DNA from: Prochlorococcus sp. AG-670-O17 | Lineage (GTDB): Bacteria; Cyanobacteriota; Cyanobacteriia; PCC-6307; Cyanobiaceae | DNA length: 52,557 nucleotides | Assembly: GCA_003211315.1 (NCBI GenBank) | Contig: QCTC01000006.1 | Location: forward strand, 1-52,557 | Reading direction: 5' to 3' | Part shown: piece after piece, positions 45,699 through 52,557 of the stretch | How positions within the stretch are numbered: position 1 is the first letter of the stretch | Layout of the letters: every line of letters begins with the position of its first letter | Position numbers and translations under genes: made by a program | Notes under the pieces: model-generated | Databases searched by the model: none | What the model saw: only the letters and a program-made list of their open reading frames with translations | What the model was told of the DNA's origin: nothing

Positions 45699-47585
45699 CT
45701 ATTTTTCTTGTGACCATTCAGGTACAATTATTGATAATAAATTTAATGCATTAATACTGTCATTATTTTTGATATGTGTTTTGAATAGTTCAATATATTC
45801 TTTTATTTTATCCATACTTAAAGAATCTTCTTCTCCAATGAAAATTTGAGGGTTAGATGTTTTTATTGCTTTACTACTAATTAATAATTCCTCATATAAT
45901 TTCTCTCCAGGCCTTAATCCTGTTATTTTTATTTCAATGTCTCCATTAGGATTTTCATTATCTTTTACAGTTAAACCGCTTAATTTAATCATTTGTTCTG
46001 CTAAAACTTTTATCTTTACTGGTTCTCCCATATCAAGAAGAAATATTTCTCCACCTTTTGCAATCCTTGATACTTGAATAACTAACCTTGCCGCTTCGGG
46101 GATTGTCATAAAATATCTTATTACATCTTCATGTGTAAGAGTTATAGGACCTCCAGCTTTAATCTGTTCTTTGAATAAAGGCACAACTGAACCAGAAGAG
46201 TTCAAAACATTACCAAATCTAACCATTGAGAAACAAGTCTTTTTATTTCCATACTCTTCATTACTTATATTTGCAAAAGCTTGAACAATAAGTTCTGAAA
46301 ATCTTTTAGTTGCTCCCATAACATTTGAAGGCCTTACAGCTTTATCTGTAGATATATGTATTAGTTGATCTACTTTTAATTGATAGGCTAATTCACATAA
46401 TTTGAAAGTTGATACACAATTATTTTTAATTCCCTGAATAGGATTAGATTCAACTAATGGTACATGTTTATAAGCTGCTGTATTAAAGATTACGTTGATA
46501 TTATTTTCAATAATCAATGTTCTCAGATAAGCAACGTCATCGATATCACCAAGAATAGGAATAATTTCGGTGTTTAGTTTTAATAATTTTTTCTTCAGAA
46601 TTTTGTTAATTGAATAAAGACTTGGTTCAAATCTTTCCAATAAAAATAATTTAGATGGATTTTGCTCTAGTATTTGTCTACATATTTCTGAACCAATCGA
46701 GCCACCAGCTCCTGTAACCAAAATATTTTTCTGTTTAATTTTATCTATTTTTTCGAATTTTTTATTTAATTTTGATTTTCTTCCTAAAAGATCTTCTATT
46801 GAAATAGGAATTAATGTATTTACAGTTGCTTTACCATCAGCAATATCATTTAAGGAAGGTATCTGCATTATATTTAATCCTTTTTCAGATAAGTTTTTTA
46901 TTATTTTTAATCTTTTATATCTTGGAGCACTTGGAATTGCTAATAAAACAATGTCTATTTCATTTATATCTTGATCTAGTTTAATCGGAGAATATATAGG
47001 GATGCCATCTATAGTTCTTTTCCATAATTTTCTTGAATCATCAATGAAATAATTTATATTATATTCATTATCAACTTGTAAAGAGAAACTCAACTTTGCT
47101 CCTGCATTACCAGCACCATAAATCACAACATTCTTTTTATTATTGGCATACTTTTCGTGCAAACCAGTAATAATATCTTTCAATATAAATCTAGTAATAC
47201 TTACAAAAAACGTTAAATTAACCCAAAATAATATTAATAATTTTAAAGACTCTAATGAAATTTTTCCGAAGAAAAAGTAAATTATCAATAAAGAAAATAT
47301 TACTAATAAATTTCTTGCAGCTATCACATAAGTTGCTTTAGACCCTATATATCTTGCTAAACTATTATATTGTCCAGTTATAAAATATATAGTTATTATA
47401 AGAATATTTAAGGGTAGTAAATATTTTGGTTGAATTATAGTGTAATTATATAAATAAGAACTATCTTTAAGAGTTATCCAAATAGTTAAGAAAAAAGTTG
47501 AAGAGATAATAAATACATCTATTAATACCAAAATTAATCTTCTGTATTTATATTCTAGAAAATATTTTATTAGCAACTTATTCAT
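45699..47585 (-). CDS. CapD/WbpM-type membrane-anchored UDP-HexNAc 4,6-dehydratase
   Basis: 628 residues. The N-terminus has four hydrophobic segments (about 17-38, 55-71, 92-107, 113-131). A first Rossmann-like region follows with GAGNAG at 157-162. The catalytic SDR domain starts with TGAGGSIGSE at 291-300 and has STDKAVRPSNVMGATK at 412-427. Met423/Lys427 replace the usual Tyr/Lys pair, as in WbpM and PglF. Enzymes of this type turn UDP-GlcNAc into the 4-keto-6-deoxy sugar for D-QuiNAc, FucNAc or bacillosamine. It starts eight bases after the glycosyltransferase gene. Confidence 0.92.
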   Translation of the reverse strand: MNKLLIKYFLEYKYRRLILVLIDVFIISSTFFLTIWITLKDSSYLYNYTIIQPKYLLPLNILIITIYFITGQYNSLARYIGSKATYVIAARNLLVIFSLLIIYFFFGKISLESLKLLILFWVNLTFFVSITRFILKDIITGLHEKYANNKKNVVIYGAGNAGAKLSFSLQVDNEYNINYFIDDSRKLWKRTIDGIPIYSPIKLDQDINEIDIVLLAIPSAPRYKRLKIIKNLSEKGLNIMQIPSLNDIADGKATVNTLIPISIEDLLGRKSKLNKKFEKIDKIKQKNILVTGAGGSIGSEICRQILEQNPSKLFLLERFEPSLYSINKILKKKLLKLNTEIIPILGDIDDVAYLRTLIIENNINVIFNTAAYKHVPLVESNPIQGIKNNCVSTFKLCELAYQLKVDQLIHISTDKAVRPSNVMGATKRFSELIVQAFANISNEEYGNKKTCFSMVRFGNVLNSSGSVVPLFKEQIKAGGPITLTHEDVIRYFMTIPEAARLVIQVSRIAKGGEIFLLDMGEPVKIKVLAEQMIKLSGLTVKDNENPNGDIEIKITGLRPGEKLYEELLISSKAIKTSNPQIFIGEEDSLSMDKIKEYIELFKTHIKNNDSINALNLLSIIVPEWSQEK

Positions 47586-47593
47586 TTTAAGAT

Positions 47594-48784
47594 TTAACTA
47601 GAGGTAAAATATGATAAAACCTTTTCAGCAGATTTTGAAGGATGAAAATGTTCATTAGCAAAATCTATACATTTTTTAGACTGGCTATTTGTAAAACTTT
47701 TTTTAAATATTAAATTCAATAAATTCTCTTTCAAGTAATTTATGTCGTGAAAATCAGTGGCAAATCCTAAATTATTTTCATTTATCATTTTTATTAAATC
47801 ATTTTCTTTATTTACTAAAGCAAATACTGGCAGACCGGAATATAAATATGATAGAAATTTACCCGGAATATTATGCGTTTTATGTCTTTCATCAAGTATT
47901 ATTAATCCAATATGACATTGTTTATAAAGATCGGGAATTTGGTTTGGATTTATTTCAGGCAGTATTAACGTATTTTGAATCTTTTTAAGTACTATTTTTT
48001 GTTTTAATTTATTAAAGTTTGAACCACGCCCGATAAATAAAAAACCAATATTATCTTGTTCGTTTACTATCTCGCACAAGGATATAATTTTTTCAATCCC
48101 TTGAGCTGCGCCAATATTTCCTCCATATACTACTATCCTTTTATTTTTTAAATTTGTATTTGTAAGGTTGATAAAACATTTCTCATTTTTCTTATCTGAA
48201 TACCAATTATTTAATACTTCTATTTTATCCAAAGGTATATTATAGTTTTTTATAAATTTAATATTATTTTTTGATTGAACTCCAATTCTATCTGAAATTT
48301 TGTATTGATAAAATGCTAATAATTTGAAAAAGTAATAGGTAATTCCTCTTCTTAAAATTTTTAAATCTACTGCCCATTCTGGAAATATGTCTCTCAAAAT
48401 AAGATAAGATTTTGCTTTACTTATTGTTTTTATGTAATAAATAACAGGTCCAAAAAAAATTGATGGTGACCAAGATATTATTCCATCATAATTTTTAAGA
48501 TCATAATTCCTTTTAATTAATGCTTTTATTATATAAAAAGGCATTAAAAATTCATTAATTAATCTTTTTATATTTGAAACATTATTAAACTTTCCAGTTT
48601 TAATTCTAATGATATTTATTCCATTCTCATTTTTAATTTCGATATCTTTTTTTAAGGTACTATCAGTTGTTAGTACATCAACAGATATCTTTCGAGAGTA
48701 TATTTCATTTGCTAGATCTGACATCTGGACTGCTGCAGATGTTTTATTTGGAGAATAATATATACAGATTAATAGTAATTTCAT
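47594..48784 (-). CDS. Glycosyltransferase family 4, WbuB-like
   Basis: 396 residues with the GT-B two-domain fold. The N-terminal strand is LLICIYYSPNKTSAAVQMSDLA, the acceptor side. The C-terminal donor site includes VVYGGNIGAAQGIEKI, LFIGRGSN and KFLSYLYSGLPVFALV. The similarity in layout to WbuB (L-fucosamine transferase of O26) is supported by its neighbours, which look like UDP-L-FucNAc genes. It starts three bases after the epimerase gene ends. The transferred sugar is inferred. Confidence 0.82.
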   Translation of the reverse strand: MKLLLICIYYSPNKTSAAVQMSDLANEIYSRKISVDVLTTDSTLKKDIEIKNENGINIIRIKTGKFNNVSNIKRLINEFLMPFYIIKALIKRNYDLKNYDGIISWSPSIFFGPVIYYIKTISKAKSYLILRDIFPEWAVDLKILRRGITYYFFKLLAFYQYKISDRIGVQSKNNIKFIKNYNIPLDKIEVLNNWYSDKKNEKCFINLTNTNLKNKRIVVYGGNIGAAQGIEKIISLCEIVNEQDNIGFLFIGRGSNFNKLKQKIVLKKIQNTLILPEINPNQIPDLYKQCHIGLIILDERHKTHNIPGKFLSYLYSGLPVFALVNKENDLIKMINENNLGFATDFHDINYLKENLLNLIFKKSFTNSQSKKCIDFANEHFHPSKSAEKVLSYFTSS

Positions 48785-48787
48785 GAT

Positions 48788-49918
48788 TTAAAGAATTTTC
48801 CATACTTCTCTTTTTACGTAATCTCTATAACTAAGAATAATTCTTACTACTTTTTCCGATACGTTTTCATAAGAATAATCCTTTATTATTCTTATTTTAT
48901 TAGACCGTTCATTAGTGTTAGTTTTAATTAGTGATATTGCTTGCATTAATCTTTTTTTACTCAAACCGGTCATTAATGTAGGCATTTCTTCTGAACCTTC
49001 AGGCCTTTCATGAACTTCTCTTAAATTAATCGCTGGGAAGTTAAGTATTGACGATTCTTCAGTTATGGTCCCGCTATCTGATATTACGCAATAAGCTTTT
49101 AATTGCAATAAGTTATAATCGAAATATCCAAAGGGTTTTGAGAAAATTATGTTCTTGTTTAACTTCATTTTTTCATTATCAATTCGTTTTCTTGTTCTTG
49201 GGTGAGTTGATACAATAATTGGAAGTTTATAATTATCCACTAGACTATTTAATATATCAAGGAATTTAGTTAATTTAATTTTATTATCTACATTTTCTTC
49301 TCTATGAGCACTTACAAGAAAATAAGCCCCCTCTCTGATCTTTAACTTTGATAGAATCTCAGATTTTTTAATTTTTTCTTCATAAGAATTTATTATTTCT
49401 TTCATAGGACTGCCTATTTTTATAATTCTATCTGGAGGTAAACCTTCTTTAATTAGGTACTCTCTTGCAATATCGCTATAAGGTAAATTTATGTCTGAAG
49501 TATGATCAATGATCCTACGTAGTATTTCCTCTGGAACTCTTGAATCAAAGCATCTATTACCAGCTTCCATGTGAAATATGGGTACTTGGTTCCGCTTTGC
49601 TGTTATTGCCGCCATACAGCTATTTGTATCTCCAAGGATAAGAAAAGCTTCTGGATTAAAATCAAGTAAAGGAGCTTCTATATTTTTAATTACATTACCT
49701 ATTGTTTGAGAGGATGTTTCTCCTGCGGCGTTTAGGAAAATATCTGGTTTTCTTAATTCTAATTCTTCAAAAAATATTTCGTTAAGTTCATAATCATAAT
49801 TCTGACCAGTATGAACTAATTTATGATCAAAGTTTTTATCTAATTTTTTTATAATTTGCGAAAGTTTTATGATCTCTGGTCTTGTCCCAACAACTGTCAT
49901 CACTTTCATTTTATTCAT
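48788..49918 (-). CDS. UDP-N-acetylglucosamine 2-epimerase family (WbjD/FnlC type)
   Basis: 376 residues in the non-hydrolysing UDP-GlcNAc 2-epimerase family: GTRPE at 11-15, LGDTNS at 95-100, HMEAG at 116-120, PEE at 129-131 and HREEN at 205-209. Classical WecB makes UDP-ManNAc. Next to a CapE/FnlA-type dehydratase and a reductase, the likelier role is the last step to UDP-L-FucNAc or UDP-L-QuiNAc. Two starts are possible, ATG 49918 (overlapping the previous gene) or ATG 49909; the latter gives the usual MKVMTVVGTRPE beginning. Confidence 0.88.
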   Translation of the reverse strand: MNKMKVMTVVGTRPEIIKLSQIIKKLDKNFDHKLVHTGQNYDYELNEIFFEELELRKPDIFLNAAGETSSQTIGNVIKNIEAPLLDFNPEAFLILGDTNSCMAAITAKRNQVPIFHMEAGNRCFDSRVPEEILRRIIDHTSDINLPYSDIAREYLIKEGLPPDRIIKIGSPMKEIINSYEEKIKKSEILSKLKIREGAYFLVSAHREENVDNKIKLTKFLDILNSLVDNYKLPIIVSTHPRTRKRIDNEKMKLNKNIIFSKPFGYFDYNLLQLKAYCVISDSGTITEESSILNFPAINLREVHERPEGSEEMPTLMTGLSKKRLMQAISLIKTNTNERSNKIRIIKDYSYENVSEKVVRIILSYRDYVKREVWKIL

Positions 49919-50936
49919 ATAATTTCCTCTGTATAAATTCTTGATCTAATAATAACTTTACTATTTCATTGACACTAAGTCTCTTAGTATTATGGGAAGT
50001 ATATTCTTGAAATTTTGAAATTTCAATTTGACCTTTTTCAAAATATTCATCATAGTTTAAGTCTCTATTATCAGGAGGAATTTTAAAAAACTTATCTTTA
50101 TCTATAGCTTTAGCCATTTCCTCTCTGGAAAGAAGAGATTCATATAATTTCTCTCCGTGTCTTGTTCCAATTATTTTTATTTTAGGATCATGATTAAAGA
50201 TTATACCTAATGCTTTAACAAGATTATCTATAGTACAAGAAGGTGATTTTTGCACAAATATATTGCCAGATTCTTCATTTTGAAAAGCATAAAGTACGAG
50301 ATCTACAGATTGAGTTAATGTCATTAAAAATCTTGTCATATTTGGATCAGTTATTGTGACTTCTTTTTTACCTAATATTTGTTCAATAAAAAGAGGTATA
50401 ACAGATCCACGAGAAAATAAAACGTTGCCATATCTTGTTGCAGAGAAAATTGTTCTAGATCCTTTATTTAAAAGTACTTTTGATAACATCAATTTCTCCA
50501 TCATGGCTTTTGATATACCCATGGCATTTATAGGATATACAGCTTTGTCAGTACTCAATAAAACTACTTTGTCGATGTCGTTTATTAGAGAAGATTTCAA
50601 AACATTTTCTGTTCCAATAATATTAGTTTTTACTGCTTCGATTGGATAAAACTCGCAAGAAGGAACTTGCTTAAGAGCAGCAGCATGAAAAATATAATTA
50701 ACGCCTTTTGAGGAATAAAGAAAACTTTCGTAATCTCTAACATCTCCAATAAAAAATTGAACTCTTCTATCATTGATTTTTTCTCTCATATCATTTTGCT
50801 TTTTTTCATCTCTACTAAATATCCTTATTTCAGAGACATCAGTTTCTAAAAGTTTTTTAAAAATGGTGTTACCAAAAGAACCTGTACCGCCTGTTATTAG
50901 TATTGATTTATTCGTAAAATTAAGAGATTGTTTCAT
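49911..50936 (-). CDS. UDP-GlcNAc 4,6-dehydratase / 5-epimerase, CapE/FnlA/WbjB type
   Basis: 341 residues, a soluble short-form dehydratase: TGGTGSFG at 15-22, HAAALKQVPSCE at about 84-95, and STDKAVYPINAMGISK at 128-143 with Met139/Lys143 in place of Tyr/Lys. This is the CapE/FnlA type that dehydrates UDP-GlcNAc and inverts C5, opening the L-FucNAc or L-QuiNAc branch. It overlaps the reductase gene by four bases (ATGA), so they are translationally coupled. Confidence 0.9.
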   Translation of the reverse strand: MKQSLNFTNKSILITGGTGSFGNTIFKKLLETDVSEIRIFSRDEKKQNDMREKINDRRVQFFIGDVRDYESFLYSSKGVNYIFHAAALKQVPSCEFYPIEAVKTNIIGTENVLKSSLINDIDKVVLLSTDKAVYPINAMGISKAMMEKLMLSKVLLNKGSRTIFSATRYGNVLFSRGSVIPLFIEQILGKKEVTITDPNMTRFLMTLTQSVDLVLYAFQNEESGNIFVQKSPSCTIDNLVKALGIIFNHDPKIKIIGTRHGEKLYESLLSREEMAKAIDKDKFFKIPPDNRDLNYDEYFEKGQIEISKFQEYTSHNTKRLSVNEIVKLLLDQEFIQRKLYE

Positions 50937-51835
50937 AAATTATTTATAAACATAGTTTTAACTAATTCTTCCCAACATAAAGGAATAAATCCTGTTTTAG
51001 ATCTGAATTTAGAACTATCTAATGACCTATCTATAACAGTATCATAATCTTTATTGATAGTAATATCTAATGAATAAGTCTTCTTAATTAATTTTAGAAG
51101 TGAGTATTTGTCTATTGGCTCTGATGATAAATGATAAAGTCCTCTTAATCTTTTATTAGGAATTATGAATTTATGAATTATTCTTGCGATCTCAATAGTA
51201 GGTAATCCTGTATAGATTGCATTTTTAAAACCATAAACCTTTTTGTTTAATTTTGATTGTGTAATAAACCATTCTAGTAAACCTCTTTTTGTATTCAATT
51301 CTTTACCAATAAATGAAGTTCTTAAAGTTATGCAATCTTTAAAATCATTAATTTCTCCTAAGTATTTACTAATACCATAAATATCTTTTGAATCAATAAT
51401 ATCAGTTTCTTTATAAAAACCTTTTGTTCCTTTATAAACACAATCTGTCCCAAAAGTAATGAGTCTAATATTACTATTTTTGCAAATTTGACTTAGGATT
51501 CTTGGAAAAAATGAATTTAAATAAAAGGATTTTTGAACATCACTAATTATTGAGTTTTGTTTAACAATTCCAATACAGTTGATTACAAGATTAGGTGATA
51601 TATTATTAATCAAATTTTTAAGTATAAAAGGATCTGTGAAATTTTCTTCTTTAATTAAATTATCTTTATTTATAACATTTTTGATTAAGCTTCTTACTAA
51701 ACCGATTGTTTCAAATTTTTTTTGCGCACAAAAATAATCAAATAGCATATGACCGATCATTCCATTGGCACCAATTATCAATATTTTATTTTCCTTATTT
51801 TCAAAAGAAGAATTTACTATATTATTTGTTTTCAT
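50933..51835 (-). CDS. RmlD-like nucleotide-sugar reductase (FnlB/WbvR-like)
   Basis: 300 residues of the dTDP-4-dehydrorhamnose reductase family: GANGMIG at 22-28, FGTDCVYKGTKG at about 128-139, and the catalytic pair Tyr153/Lys157 in IYGISKYLGE. No rmlABC genes are near, so dTDP-rhamnose is unlikely. Between the truncated glycosyltransferase and FnlA-like dehydratase it should reduce the 4-keto intermediate. A pure RmlD-type reductase points to L-QuiNAc/L-RhaNAc (as WbvR), while CapF-type enzymes with a cupin tail make L-FucNAc; here no cupin tail is present. Confidence 0.85.
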   Translation of the reverse strand: MKTNNIVNSSFENKENKILIIGANGMIGHMLFDYFCAQKKFETIGLVRSLIKNVINKDNLIKEENFTDPFILKNLINNISPNLVINCIGIVKQNSIISDVQKSFYLNSFFPRILSQICKNSNIRLITFGTDCVYKGTKGFYKETDIIDSKDIYGISKYLGEINDFKDCITLRTSFIGKELNTKRGLLEWFITQSKLNKKVYGFKNAIYTGLPTIEIARIIHKFIIPNKRLRGLYHLSSEPIDKYSLLKLIKKTYSLDITINKDYDTVIDRSLDSSKFRSKTGFIPLCWEELVKTMFINNL

Positions 51836-52022
51836 TTAACTTATAAGACTTTATTATTTTAGATGATATATCTTCAATATTTTCTGGTTCAAATGTAAAT
51901 AAAGGATCAGAGATTTCAGCAATCACATCTATATTAGAGGATATTATTTTTAGATTTGAATATTTAGCTTCAAGCAATGGGATTCCTAAAGATTCAATAA
52001 TTGAAGGGAATATTAAAAAGTT
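51822..52022 (-). pseudogene. C-terminal remnant of a GT-B glycosyltransferase, 5' end missing
   Basis: Reading the minus strand from 52022 gives an open stretch of about 65 codons that begins in NFLIFPSIIESLGIPLLEA, the donor-site E-x7-E region of family 4 glycosyltransferases. It continues to a normal C-terminus ending at a TAA at 51822-51824 that overlaps the RmlD-like gene start. An in-frame TAA lies immediately upstream (52023-52025), so about 250-300 N-terminal codons are absent. The cut coincides with a palindrome at 52010-52029. Confidence 0.85.
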
Positions 52023-52029
52023 TTAATAT
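52010..52029. repeat. 20-bp inverted repeat at a rearrangement breakpoint
   Basis: ATATTAAAA and TTTTAATAT are perfect nine-base arms with a two-base centre (AG). It lies exactly where the truncated glycosyltransferase (to the left) and the truncated deacetylase (to the right) meet. Its location suggests a role in the join, either in the genome or as an amplification chimera. Confidence 0.85.
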
Positions 52030-52348
52030 ATTGAAGAAAATAAATTTAAATATAAATCATTTTGCATACCCATTTGGATCAAGTAAAAATTTTACCTATG
52101 AGAGTAATAAAAATTTATCTAAATACTTTAGGTATATTTATACTGGGGTAAGAGGCATAAATATAATAAAAAAACTTAATAATAGAAATTTTTATATATT
52201 TAGAAGAAATACATTATCGACTCATAAAAGCGATTTAGTTTATTTCCCAATCAGCTTACAAGAAGTTCATTTTTTTTCCTTTAATAAGATAGTTTATTTA
52301 TTTTATAAATTATTAAATTTATTCAAAAAAATAAAAAATGAATACTGA
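52022..52348 (+). pseudogene. C-terminal remnant of a polysaccharide deacetylase, 5' end missing
   Basis: The plus strand reads SFNILKKINLNINHFAYPFG, the HFAYPFG motif of NodB-type deacetylases, then about 90 more residues to a TGA at 52346-52348. The N-terminal part of the NodB domain, with the metal-binding Asp and His residues, is missing. No ATG precedes the motif in this frame; only TTG codons at 52001 and 52031 are open. It is 5'-truncated at the palindrome. The next gene starts 11 bases before its stop. Confidence 0.82.
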
Positions 52349-52557
52349 TAAATTCACTCTTATATATACTTCCGGAATAAACAGTCCTGGAGGAAGAGAA
52401 TATTTAAAATATATTATTAATGAATATAGTAATAAAAAATATTTCTTATTTTTAGATTCTAGAATAAATCCAAAAGAATTTAAAATTAAAAATTATATAC
52501 AATATTCAAATAATATTTCACTAAGAATAAGTGTATTTTTTAAACGTTTTTTTTGGA
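52338..52557 (+). CDS. N-terminus of a probable glycosyltransferase, cut by the window edge
   Basis: From ATG 52338 the frame is open to the end of the window (73 codons). It starts MNTDKFTLIYTSGINSPGG, a strand-plus-glycine loop typical of the N-terminal domain of GT-B glycosyltransferases. REYLKYIINEY is the following helix. It overlaps the deacetylase stop by 11 bases, so both belong to one plus-strand transcript. Confidence 0.6.
   Translation, partial: MNTDKFTLIYTSGINSPGGREYLKYIINEYSNKKYFLFLDSRINPKEFKIKNYIQYSNNISLRISVFFKRFFW

Noticed and set aside
50933..51835. dTDP-rhamnose biosynthesis (RmlD)
   Set aside because: No rmlA, rmlB or rmlC is nearby; the neighbours fit a UDP-amino-sugar pathway better.

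Overview
The window looks like a contig from a high-light-adapted Prochlorococcus, a marine picocyanobacterium. The DNA is very AT-rich. Genes are packed tightly, and several convergent pairs share their stop codons. The photosynthesis set is cyanobacterial (petC-petA, psaF-psaJ, a 60-residue high-light-inducible protein). A 62-residue protein between tRNA-Asp and tRNA-Trp matches the 'hyperconserved' protein known from Prochlorococcus and marine Synechococcus. The exact clade cannot be fixed without alignments.

Region 1 (1-40,335) is core backbone. It holds lipid and isoprenoid genes (fabG, ispD, a UbiA prenyltransferase) and cell-envelope genes (an LD-carboxypeptidase, lgt, tatC). Photosynthetic electron-transfer genes are petC-petA and psaF-psaJ, plus one hli gene. 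Tetrapyrrole and cobalamin genes are cobM, hemL and hemC. The translation block is rplS, tRNA-Trp, the 62-residue protein, tRNA-Asp and gltX, with map, tsaD and an Rqc2-like NFACT protein elsewhere. Phosphate metabolism is represented by ppx and ppa. The principal sigma factor rpoD and the replication-restart helicase priA close the block. A metal-related minus-strand run (yjbQ, phhB, a His-rich COG0523 GTPase, an iron-type ABC permease) lies at 29.8-33.2 kb, and a single-ORF larC lies just before it.

Region 2 (about 40,336-52,557) is a surface-polysaccharide island that starts directly after priA. It has a WecA-type initiating transferase, a bifunctional GDP-mannose enzyme (manC), galE and gmd. 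A compact minus-strand operon follows, with a membrane-anchored CapD/WbpM-type dehydratase, a WbuB-like glycosyltransferase, and three enzymes that fit a UDP-N-acetyl-L-amino-sugar pathway (L-FucNAc or L-QuiNAc type).

The most unusual spot is at 52,010-52,029. A perfect 9-bp inverted repeat sits exactly where a 5'-truncated glycosyltransferase (minus strand) abuts a 5'-truncated polysaccharide deacetylase (plus strand). This is a rearrangement breakpoint in the island, or a chimeric join made during amplification or assembly. The window then runs into the start of another glycosyltransferase-like gene. No rRNA, CRISPR array, transposase, integrase or phage gene was seen.
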